A stretch of 5,150 bases of DNA, from assembly GCA_903970315.1 (NCBI GenBank), contig CAJCIJ010000087.1:1-5150 (forward strand), written 5' to 3'. Both the position numbers and the translations under genes were made by a program. Shown piece by piece: positions 1 to 5,082 of this stretch (within the stretch, counting starts at the first letter, position 1; each line of letters begins with the position of its first letter). A model generated the notes under the pieces. It was given only the letters and a program-made list of their open reading frames with translations, did not search any database and was not told the DNA's origin. Source of the stretch: Actinomycetota bacterium. Lineage in GTDB: Bacteria > Actinomycetota > Thermoleophilia > Solirubrobacterales > Solirubrobacteraceae.

Positions 1-1388
1 TGCTCCCAGCGGTCACCCAGCACCGCCTCATCGTCACGCCCAAGGGGGCCCTCGTGGGCGGCGCACAGCAGGTGCGCGGCATGTATCTGCGAGCTTGCGT
101 GGTCGAGGATGGCGGCCTCCACGGGGCGCTCCAAAAACTCCGATGGATGGCGGCAGAAGAACTGGTCAAGCGCGTCCTCACCGGCCATGTAGACAGCAAG
201 GCCCCGCCCGCGCCGGCCCGCCCGGCCCCACATCTGGCGCAGCGAGGCCACGGTGCCTGGGAACGTGACCACCACGGCGGCATCGAGCTCGCCGATGTCG
301 ATCCCCAGCTCGAGGGCGTTGGTCGTCACGATGGCCGACAGATCGCCTTGCAACAGCCGCTCCTCAAGGTCGCGGCGCTGAGCCGCCGTGTAGCCGGCCC
401 TGTAGGGCGCCACGCCATCGGCAAGCTCGGGGTTGGTCTCGGCCAGGTTGGCGCGCACCGCCTGGCAAATCAGCTCCACGCGCTTGCGCGAGCTCATGAA
501 GCAGATCACCCTCGCGCCGGTGCGGATAAGGTCGCTGACCAGCTCCGAGGCCTCGCCGAGCACGGGCCGGCGACTGCCCGTGTGCTCGTCGACCAGGGGC
601 GGGTTGAACATCGCGATGTCGCGCTGCGGGGCGGGCGCGCCGTCGTCGTCGATCAGTCGGATGTCATCCAACCCCGTCAGGCGCTCGGCAAGCTCTACCG
701 GATTTGCGATCGTGGCCGAGGCCAGGATGAAGCGCGGGGCGGTGCCGTAGGCGTTGGCCACGCGTCGCAGGCGTCGCAATACGTTGGCCACGTGTGACCC
801 GAAGACGCCACGGTAGACGTGGGCCTCATCGACCACCACCACCGCGAGGTTGGCCATGAAGTCCGCCCAGGATGGATGGTGGGGAAGGATCCCCACGTGG
901 AGCATGTCCGGGTTGGTCAGCACCAAGTTCGCCCCCCTGCGGATGTCAGCGCGCGCCTCGCGGGGCGTGTCGCCGACGTACAGGGCCGGACGCACGTGGC
1001 GCTCCAAGCCGAAGCGTGCCAGCCCGCGCGCCTGGTCCTGGGCCAGGGCCTTGGTCGGATACAGGTAGAGCGCGCGCGCCCGGCGATCGCGGCACAGGAC
1101 GTCCAGTGTGGGGAGGTTGAAGCACATCGACTTCCCCGACGCCGTGCCCGTGGTCACGATCGTGGGCGCCTCCCAGGAAGCGTAAACGGCTTCGCGCTGA
1201 TGGGAGTAGAGGCGCGCCATGCCCATCTGCTCCAGGGCTGACAGCACCTCGGGATGCAGCTCGGCCGGCGGGCTTGCCCAGCGCGCCTTGCCGGGACCCT
1301 CGCGGCTGGAGGCCACCAGCCGCTGGTCGCGTGCTGCGCCTCCCAGAATCGATCGCCAGGGGGCGCTGGCCGCGCTGGACGTACTCAC
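1..1388 (-). CDS. MrfA/YprA-type DEAH-box superfamily 2 helicase, N-terminal 462 residues (3' end outside window)
   Basis: ATP-dependent SF2 helicase, probably cytoplasmic and acting in DNA repair. The frame is open from GTG at 1386-1388 to the left edge. Visible motifs: a Q-motif-like LYSHQREAV near residue 60; Walker A TGTASGKS (80-87, K86); DEAH box (187-190) followed by VYRGVFGSHVANVLRRL; SAT motif (224-226); motif VI WGRAGRRGRG (387-396). The DEAH-VYRGVFGSHVANVL segment and the IHAAHLLCAAHEGPL near the edge are typical of the MrfA/YprA group, which carries a C-terminal DUF1998 region; MrfA of Bacillus subtilis acts in mitomycin-lesion repair. That C-terminal part lies outside this window. 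An in-frame TAG near 1452 limits the N terminus. GTG at 1388 is chosen because it is the first plausible start, has TACCAT 8 bases upstream and leaves the Q-motif intact; no Shine-Dalgarno is visible. It follows gpsA by 56 bases on the same strand. Family call is firm; repair role is inferred. Confidence 0.9.
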   Translation of the reverse strand, partial: MSTSSAASAPWRSILGGAARDQRLVASSREGPGKARWASPPAELHPEVLSALEQMGMARLYSHQREAVYASWEAPTIVTTGTASGKSMCFNLPTLDVLCRDRRARALYLYPTKALAQDQARGLARFGLERHVRPALYVGDTPREARADIRRGANLVLTNPDMLHVGILPHHPSWADFMANLAVVVVDEAHVYRGVFGSHVANVLRRLRRVANAYGTAPRFILASATIANPVELAERLTGLDDIRLIDDDGAPAPQRDIAMFNPPLVDEHTGSRRPVLGEASELVSDLIRTGARVICFMSSRKRVELICQAVRANLAETNPELADGVAPYRAGYTAAQRRDLEERLLQGDLSAIVTTNALELGIDIGELDAAVVVTFPGTVASLRQMWGRAGRRGRGLAVYMAGEDALDQFFCRHPSEFLERPVEAAILDHASSQIHAAHLLCAAHEGPLGRDDEAVLGDRWE

Positions 1389-1396
1389 GGCTTGCG

Positions 1397-1402
1397 ATGG
1401 TA
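1397..1402 (-). promoter_or_regulatory. Candidate -10 element TACCAT for leaderless helicase transcript
   Basis: On the minus strand TACCAT (TANNNT pattern) ends 8 bases before the helicase GTG, in the gap after gpsA. No Shine-Dalgarno is visible before that GTG. No convincing -35 hexamer was found. The call rests on the same arrangement being seen at three other genes in the window. Confidence 0.4.
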
Positions 1403-1444
1403 GGCCGTCGGCGGGTCCGGCGCGGCGGACGCCGCTGACAACTC

Positions 1445-2632
1445 TCAGCTTCTACCGGTAATCCGGCGCCAGAAGGCGAGCCAGCGCTCCGTCCAGCGGC
1501 CCCCGGCTCCCGCCCGGGCGCCACCGCGCCGGCGCCACCGCGCCGGCGGTGGCACTGTGGTGCGCACCAGCGATACCCACTCCGACAGTGGCAGCTCGCC
1601 GGCGATCAGCCGCCCCAGTGCACCCGTCACGGGCGCGCGTACCCCGCCGCGTTCCAGCGCTTGCGCAAGCAGCGCCGTGGACTCCAGAGCCTCGATCGCC
1701 TGACCGATCCGCTCCGGAATCTCGGCCGCAGGCACGCCCGCTGCCAGCAGCTCGCCGGCGCGTCTGTTGCGGCTCTCGCTGGCCAGCACCGTGGCCACGA
1801 GATCGCCTGTGCCGGCGAGGCCGATTAGCGACTCCGGCCGCGCGCCCAGGCCCTCGGCGTAGCGCCACACCTCGGCAAATATGTGACCCGCTGCCGCTCC
1901 AGCGGCGTTGAGCCCCTGTGCGCCTGTCGCGCCGGCGGCAAGCGCTGCGGCATTCTTGGCTGCCCCCGCGAGCTCCACGCCGACGGGATCGTTTGAGACC
2001 TCGCAGACCACCCCGCCGCGAGTGAAGATCTGCGCAAGCGAACGCGCAAGCAGCTCGTCGGTGGAAGCCGCCACGAGCGCGGCGCCCTCGTGGACCATCT
2101 CCTGTTCGTGGGCGGGTCCGCCAACACAGGCCACGCGGTGGGCGCCGAACGCCGACCTCAGCACCATCGTCGGGGGCAGCCCGTCGGCGCTGGTCAGACC
2201 CTTGGCGACCGATATGACCGCGGCGCGCTTGTGGAGGCCGCCGCGCATCAGCGCTTCCACTGCCTCGTCCATGCGCCGCGACGGGACGGCCAGGAATACG
2301 TGGTCGGCGCGTGCCACGCCCTCCACCACGCACTCGATCCGCAGCGCAGCCGGCAGCTCTATGCCGGGCAGGTAGACCTCGTTGGCGCGCTCGCGGTTGA
2401 GCGTCTCGGCCTGCTCGGGCGTGCGTGTCTGCAGGGTGGTCCTGAGCCCCGAGCGCGCCAGCACGACCGCCAACGCCGTGCCGAACGAGCCGGCGCCCAC
2501 GACCGTGGCGCGCCTGGAGCCGGTGACCCCGCGCCCGCGGCTGCGCGACCCACCGGAGTCGCCGCCGGCCGGCTGCTCGCCCCCGGCAGGCGAGGCGCCT
2601 GGGTCTGGGAGTGGGGGCTCGGACCCGGTCAT
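1445..2632 (-). CDS. gpsA: Glycerol-3-phosphate dehydrogenase [NAD(P)+]
   Basis: Reduces dihydroxyacetone phosphate to sn-glycerol 3-phosphate, the backbone precursor of membrane phospholipids; cytoplasmic. The 395-residue product shows the Rossmann motif GAGSFG (46-51), then FLAVPSRR (113-120), SVAKGL with K144, GGPAHEQE (171-178), GAAKNAAALAAG with K226, and the C-terminal GLAGTGDLVAT (271-281) plus SESRNRRAGELLAAG. K144 and K226 match the conserved lysines of the family. ATG at 2630-2632 is chosen; a TTG 14 codons upstream is less likely. There is no in-frame ATG, GTG or TTG between this ATG and the Rossmann strand, so the roughly 40-residue Pro/Gly/Ser-rich leader appears real. The C terminus also has an Arg/Gly/Trp-rich tail of about 30 residues, so the protein exceeds the usual length of about 330. 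It ends in TGA, showing that TGA serves as a stop here. The gene lies between the glycerate-kinase-like gene and the helicase. Confidence 0.95.
   Translation of the reverse strand: MTGSEPPLPDPGASPAGGEQPAGGDSGGSRSRGRGVTGSRRATVVGAGSFGTALAVVLARSGLRTTLQTRTPEQAETLNRERANEVYLPGIELPAALRIECVVEGVARADHVFLAVPSRRMDEAVEALMRGGLHKRAAVISVAKGLTSADGLPPTMVLRSAFGAHRVACVGGPAHEQEMVHEGAALVAASTDELLARSLAQIFTRGGVVCEVSNDPVGVELAGAAKNAAALAAGATGAQGLNAAGAAAGHIFAEVWRYAEGLGARPESLIGLAGTGDLVATVLASESRNRRAGELLAAGVPAAEIPERIGQAIEALESTALLAQALERGGVRAPVTGALGRLIAGELPLSEWVSLVRTTVPPPARWRRRGGARAGAGGRWTERWLAFWRRITGRS
1518..1553. repeat. 14-bp tandem duplication plus hairpin inside the gpsA 3' end
   Basis: The 14-mer gcgccaccgcgccg occurs twice back to back (1518-1531 and 1532-1545). 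Overlapping the second copy, gccaccgc (1534-1541) and gcggtggc (1546-1553) form a perfect 8-bp inverted repeat around a 4-base loop. It lies inside the gpsA coding region and encodes the Pro/Arg/Gly-rich start of the C-terminal tail. There is no T-run, so it is not an intrinsic terminator. Fourteen is not a multiple of three, so gain of one copy would change the frame of the final residues. Confidence 0.7.
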
Positions 2633-2641
2633 CCACGGGCG

Positions 2642-2647
2642 AGCGTA
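2642..2647 (-). promoter_or_regulatory. Candidate -10 element TACGCT for gpsA
   Basis: On the minus strand GTTACGCT precedes the gpsA ATG with 9 bases between the hexamer and the ATG, and no Shine-Dalgarno is visible. The identical octamer GTTACGCT precedes the aminotransferase start. This supports a leaderless or very short-leader transcript. The -35 region is not recognisable. Confidence 0.45.
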
Positions 2648-2715
2648 ACCAAATTGCGGCACAACCAGTACCAAAACTCACGCGCTGGTCGAGCCCCTCG
2701 TGGTGGCGCCAGCGC

Positions 2716-3159
2716 TCAGATGAGCACTGCCAGGACGGCACCAGCCGCTTCCAGCTGACCCGCGGTCCGCGCGTGAAGTACGGCTCCGAGGTCCATGATC
2801 CGCGCCGCAAAGAGGTCACTTGCCGGCGCTGCGGTCACCGCGAAGGCCGGCACACCGCGCTGGCGGGCGTCGGTGGCCAGGATGAACGTCCCATCAGCGG
2901 CGCCGGCCGCGCGCCAGATGTCAACGTCGGCTAGGACGAGCGCGCGTGCTCTGTGCAGTTGGGGCCCGAACTCGATGTCGCCGGAGTGCTCACCGTGGAG
3001 GCATTTGGGAGCGGCGCCGGGTCCGTCCAGCGTCCACGTGTCCACCTCCCAGCCGTGGCCGCCCGTGCGCAGCCCCCGGCCGACGGCGTCGGCCACGCTC
3101 GCTGCGTTCAGCGTCTCAGCAAAGGGAGTTGCGAGGACAAGCACGGTGCGCGGGATCAT
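2716..3159 (-). CDS. Short glycerate-kinase-like protein lacking the central catalytic part
   Basis: A 147-residue protein resembling only the two ends of the glycerate kinase (GarK/GlxK) family, which is usually about 370 residues. The N-terminal segment VLVLATPFAETLNAASVADAVGRGL (about 6-30) follows the family pattern APDSFKxTLSAxEVAxAIxxGL, but the conserved Asp and Lys are missing. LDGPG (44-48) stands where the family has DGGEGT. Residues 72-147 (LVLADVD near 74, RGVPAFAVTA 101-110, FAARIMDLGAVL, AGQLEAAGAVLA) match the family C terminus. Some 220 central residues have no counterpart, so kinase activity is doubtful. ATG at 3157-3159 is preceded by GGAAGG with an 8-base gap, the only clear Shine-Dalgarno seen. 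No signal peptide or membrane segment is apparent. The gene diverges from the DtxR-type regulator and lies 83 bases upstream of gpsA. It could be a shrunken pseudo-enzyme, a decayed gene kept in frame, or a small nucleotide- or metabolite-binding protein. Confidence 0.75.
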   Translation of the reverse strand: MIPRTVLVLATPFAETLNAASVADAVGRGLRTGGHGWEVDTWTLDGPGAAPKCLHGEHSGDIEFGPQLHRARALVLADVDIWRAAGAADGTFILATDARQRGVPAFAVTAAPASDLFAARIMDLGAVLHARTAGQLEAAGAVLAVLI

Positions 3160-3167
3160 CGCCGCAT

Positions 3168-3173
3168 CCTTCC
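3168..3173 (-). promoter_or_regulatory. Shine-Dalgarno GGAAGG of the glycerate-kinase-like gene
   Basis: On the minus strand GGAAGG ends 8 bases before the ATG at 3159. It decides the start against the longer frame beginning at 3405, which would run antisense through the regulator gene. The motif is the end of one copy of a duplicated block; a second GGAAGG lies upstream at 3200-3205. Confidence 0.65.
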
Positions 3174-3235
3174 AGGCTGCCGGCACGCGCCACCGCTGGC
3201 CTTCCAGGCTGTCGCACTGCACGCGCCACCGCTGG
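3168..3235. repeat. Two-copy composite direct repeat in the divergent intergenic region
   Basis: Two adjacent units share a perfect 12-mer (ccttccaggctg at 3168-3179 and 3200-3211) and a perfect 16-mer (cacgcgccaccgctgg at 3184-3199 and 3220-3235). The blocks are separated by 4 bases in the first unit and 8 in the second. At the junction, ctgg-cctt-ccag (3196-3207) is an inverted repeat. The array fills much of the 121-base gap between the glycerate-kinase-like gene and the regulator, leaving the regulator's proposed -10 outside. It may be an operator pair or a simple local duplication. Confidence 0.8.
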
Positions 3236-3266
3236 ACTCTCCACTCGGCCGATGCACCGGCGCCGA

Positions 3267-3272
3267 TAGCAT
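3267..3272 (+). promoter_or_regulatory. Candidate -10 element TAGCAT for the DtxR-type regulator
   Basis: TAGCAT (TANNNT) ends 8 bases before the ATG at 3281. The intervening caacggcc contains no Shine-Dalgarno, which suits a leaderless transcript. No clear -35 hexamer was found. Confidence 0.45.
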
Positions 3273-3280
3273 CAACGGCC

Positions 3281-3673
3281 ATGTCTGCCGACGGCGCCAC
3301 TGTGGCCGAGGAGGAGTACCTCCAGAGCCTGTTCTGGCTCAAGGAGGCAGGGCTTGTCATGAGCGCCGCCAACGTCGCCAGGGCGATGCAGCTTTCAGCC
3401 CCCACGGTCCACGAGATGGTGGGGCGCTTGGAGCGCGACGGCTATATCGCGCGCGAGCAGGACAAGACGATCAAGTTCACCGATTCGGGGATGCAGTTCG
3501 CCGAACGAGTGGTCAGTCGCCACCGGCTCATCGAGCGCTTCCTGACCGACGTGCTGAAGGTTCCCTGGGACGAGGTGCACGAGCAGGCCGAGAGCCTGGA
3601 GCACGGGATGTCGCCGGCCCTGGAGGAGCGCATTCGCGCGGCCGTGGGCGATGCCAAGAACTGTCCTCACTGA
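3281..3673 (+). CDS. DtxR/MntR-family metal-dependent transcriptional regulator, N-terminal and dimerisation domains (ends at in-frame TGA)
   Basis: Metal-sensing DNA-binding repressor of the DtxR/IdeR/MntR family. The 130 residues before the stop contain a winged helix-turn-helix (about 8-70; recognition region LSAPTVHEMVGRLERDGYI, wing DKTIKFTDSG) and the metal-binding/dimerisation domain (about 71-130: RHRLIERFL, VHEQAESLEHGMS). By alignment with DtxR from memory, H81, E85, H100, E107 and H108 match H79, E83, H98, E105 and H106. The Cys102 position carries Glu (E104), as in manganese-sensing MntR, and the Met10 position carries Glu (E12). ATG at 3281 is chosen because the family N terminus begins there and TAGCAT lies 8 bases upstream. 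The frame ends at TGA right after CPH, where relatives continue CPHGxPI, and coding resumes intact beyond it (see 3671-3673 and 3707-3997). The product up to the TGA resembles two-domain MntR and could be functional on its own. It is divergent from the glycerate-kinase-like gene. Confidence 0.9.
   Translation: MSADGATVAEEEYLQSLFWLKEAGLVMSAANVARAMQLSAPTVHEMVGRLERDGYIAREQDKTIKFTDSGMQFAERVVSRHRLIERFLTDVLKVPWDEVHEQAESLEHGMSPALEERIRAAVGDAKNCPH
3671..3673 (+). other. In-frame TGA at codon 131 of the DtxR-type gene, in place of an expected glycine codon
   Basis: The frame reads AAC TGT CCT CAC TGA CAC CCG ATC, that is NCPH-stop-HPI. DtxR relatives commonly read CPHGxPI here, so the expected codon is GGN and GGA to TGA is a single-base change. 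The same frame then runs 107 sense codons to TAG at 3995-3997 with a recognisable FeoA/SH3-like domain. Options are a recent nonsense mutation, a sequencing or assembly error, UGA readthrough (UGA followed by C is generally a leaky context), or a split gene. TGA ends gpsA and the glycerate-kinase-like gene normally, which argues against global recoding. Confidence 0.85.
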
Positions 3674-3706
3674 CACCCGATCGAACTTGGCGCGCGCGAG
3701 CCCGGG

Positions 3707-3997
3707 GTGCCGCTTGCCGATGTGGCCGTTGGCGCCAGCGTGCGCGTGCTGCGCTTTGAGAACGAGGCCGAGGACCTGCTGCACTACCTCATGGACGCAG
3801 GTCTCTATCCCGGGCTTGACGGCACGCTTGCGTCACACGATGACCAGGAGGTCGTGCTCCAGACCGCTGACGGCAGTCGTTGTGCAGTGACCCCCAGTGT
3901 GGCCGAAACGGTCTCCGTGGTCGCCGACCCCTCGCCGCCGTCACGGACGGCGTTGCCCGAGCAGCTGGTGTTGGGCAAGCAGCGCTACGGGCGCTAG
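3707..3997 (+). CDS. FeoA/SH3-like C-terminal domain of the DtxR-type regulator, beyond the in-frame TGA
   Basis: This 96-residue stretch, with GTG at 3707 as possible restart, is in the same frame as the regulator gene and continues it. It begins VPLADVAVGASVRVLRF and includes ENEAEDLLHYLMDAGLYPG, the usual FeoA/SH3-like pattern in which a Leu-rich helix precedes the GLxPG turn. It then has EVVLQTADGSRCAVTPSVAETVSVV and a tail ALPEQLVLGKQRYGR. In three-domain DtxR/IdeR proteins this domain modulates metal binding and activity. No Shine-Dalgarno precedes the GTG, so independent translation is doubtful; it would be made by readthrough of the TGA, by reinitiation, or not at all. The frame shows no further stop or frameshift and no obvious decay. 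Counted through the TGA, the full gene would be 238 codons (3281-3997). The stop TAG shares CTAG with the stop of the convergent aminotransferase. Confidence 0.65.
   Translation: MPLADVAVGASVRVLRFENEAEDLLHYLMDAGLYPGLDGTLASHDDQEVVLQTADGSRCAVTPSVAETVSVVADPSPPSRTALPEQLVLGKQRYGR
3994..3997. other. Shared CTAG: overlapping convergent stop codons
   Basis: TAG at 3995-3997 ends the regulator frame on the plus strand, and TAG read from 3996-3994 ends the aminotransferase on the minus strand. The palindrome CTAG serves both, so the convergent genes overlap by two bases in their stops and leave no room for an intervening terminator. Confidence 0.9.
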
Positions 3998-5076
3998 TTC
4001 AGCGAGCGCCAGGCGTCGGCCAGGCGCGAGACGCCCTCGCGGATCTGGTCGGTGTTCACTCCCGAGTAGGCCAGCCGGAACGCGTTCTCGCCGCCCTCCA
4101 GCATGAAATCGGTGCCCTTCACAAAGACCACGGACCGCTCACTGGCGGCCGCAAACAGAGCGTCCACGTCGCTGCCCTCGGGAAGAGTCACCCACAGGAA
4201 GTAGCCGCCCTGCGGGGCCACGAACTCGGCCTCGGGCAGCTCGTCGGCCAGGGCCTGCGTGAGTGCGCCGGCGCGCGCCGCAAGTGCCGTGCGGACCGTC
4301 TCGATGGAGCGCTCCAGTGCCCCGGCGGCGCAGAACTCGTAGACGATCGCCTCGGCGACCATGCCGGGCGAGATATAGGTGTTGGTGGCCAGCTTCACGA
4401 TCGAGGCAATCAGATCCTCGGGCCCGACCAGGTAGCCCACCCGCACGCCCGGGCACACGGTCTTGGTGAACGAGGACGCGTACACAACATGGTCGGGGTC
4501 CATCGACACCATCGTTGGCACGGGCTCTCCGTCAAAGCGCAGCTCCGCGTAAGGGTCGTCCTCCAGGATCACGAACTCGTGCTCGCGCGCCAGCGCCACC
4601 AGCTCCTGGCGCTTTTGCAGCGACAGCGTGTACCCGGCGGGGTTCTGGAAGTTGGGGATCACGTGGGCCAGCTTGGGCCTGGCGCCCCCGGCCAGCAGGT
4701 CCGCAAGGGCCTTGGTGTCGATGCCGTCTTGCCGAAGCTCCACGGCGTGCAGGCGAGCGCCGCGGTTTCGCAGCGACAGCAGCGTGCGGTCATACGTGGG
4801 ACTCTCGACCACCACCTCGTCGCCGGAACGCACCAGCTGGTCAAACAGGAAAGCGTCGGCTTGCAGGGAGCCGTTGGTTACCAGCACGCGCTCCGGCGCC
4901 ACGCCATGGCGCTCGGCGATCCAGGCACGCAGGCGCGGGTAGCCGATGGAGGTGCCGTAGGCGGTCACGCCACCGGGGTCGTTTTCGAAGGCGCGAACAG
5001 CCGCCTCGCGCAGGCCGTCGACGTCGACTATGTCCAGCGACGGAACGCCGCGCGCGAAAGAGATCTCCGAAGGCAT
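3994..5076 (-). CDS. PLP-dependent aminotransferase, class I/II (fold type I), MocR/2-aminoadipate-aminotransferase-like
   Basis: Cytoplasmic pyridoxal-phosphate enzyme that moves an amino group between an amino acid and a 2-oxo acid. The 360-residue protein shows AYGTSIGYPRLRAWI (39-53), TNGSLQADAF (67-76, phosphate-cup region), ESPTYDR (91-97), PNFQNPAG (141-148, N145), LEDDPYAELR (171-180; D173 and Y176 expected at the pyridine ring), SSFTKTVCPGVRVGY (201-215, K205 as Schiff-base lysine) and NAFRLAYSG (331-339, R334 for the substrate carboxylate). All key residues are present. The pattern fits the catalytic domain of the MocR/LysN-like group, but without the GntR-type helix-turn-helix of MocR regulators. 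The substrate cannot be told; 2-aminoadipate, aromatic or branched amino acids are all possible. ATG at 5074-5076 has no Shine-Dalgarno and TACGCT 6 bases upstream, suggesting a leaderless transcript. It converges on the regulator gene. Confidence 0.93.
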   Translation of the reverse strand: MPSEISFARGVPSLDIVDVDGLREAAVRAFENDPGGVTAYGTSIGYPRLRAWIAERHGVAPERVLVTNGSLQADAFLFDQLVRSGDEVVVESPTYDRTLLSLRNRGARLHAVELRQDGIDTKALADLLAGGARPKLAHVIPNFQNPAGYTLSLQKRQELVALAREHEFVILEDDPYAELRFDGEPVPTMVSMDPDHVVYASSFTKTVCPGVRVGYLVGPEDLIASIVKLATNTYISPGMVAEAIVYEFCAAGALERSIETVRTALAARAGALTQALADELPEAEFVAPQGGYFLWVTLPEGSDVDALFAAASERSVVFVKGTDFMLEGGENAFRLAYSGVNTDQIREGVSRLADAWRSLN

Positions 5077-5082
5077 TGGCTA

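Noticed and set aside
1410..1433. Imperfect hairpin ggcgggtcc / ggacgcc between gpsA and the helicase as a terminator
   Set aside because: The stem has a two-base bulge, there is no T-run on either side, and the composition makes such pairings common.
2633..2715. Terminator or small gene in the gap between the glycerate-kinase-like gene and gpsA
   Set aside because: Only a short tggcgcca palindrome and the proposed gpsA -10 element are visible; there is no stem with a T-run and no credible short gene.
1452..2819. Minus-strand open frame of 455 codons overlapping gpsA in another phase
   Set aside because: The translation is Arg/Gly/Ala-rich without domains, while the other phase gives a complete GpsA.
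3168..3235. CRISPR array
   Set aside because: There are only two units, with inner spacers of 4 and 8 bases and no true spacer structure.
2795..3280. N-terminal extension of the regulator frame upstream of 3281
   Set aside because: The frame is open back to 2795 but runs antisense through the glycerate-kinase-like gene. DtxR-family homology starts at the ATG at 3281, which has a suitable -10 element.
3160..3280. Classical DtxR/IdeR iron box in the divergent intergenic region
   Set aside because: No sequence resembling the AT-rich TTAGGTTAGCCTAACCTAA-type palindrome is present; only the GC-rich direct repeat is seen.
3160..3405. Longer start for the glycerate-kinase-like gene at 3405
   Set aside because: The extra 82 residues are antisense to the regulator and encode the translated direct repeat. 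The ATG at 3159 has a good Shine-Dalgarno and begins directly on the family's first strand.
3671..3673. Selenocysteine or a genome-wide UGA-to-glycine code
   Set aside because: The expected residue is glycine rather than cysteine, and gpsA and the glycerate-kinase-like gene end in TGA. UGA-Gly codes are known from Gracilibacteria/SR1, which this GC-rich sequence does not resemble.
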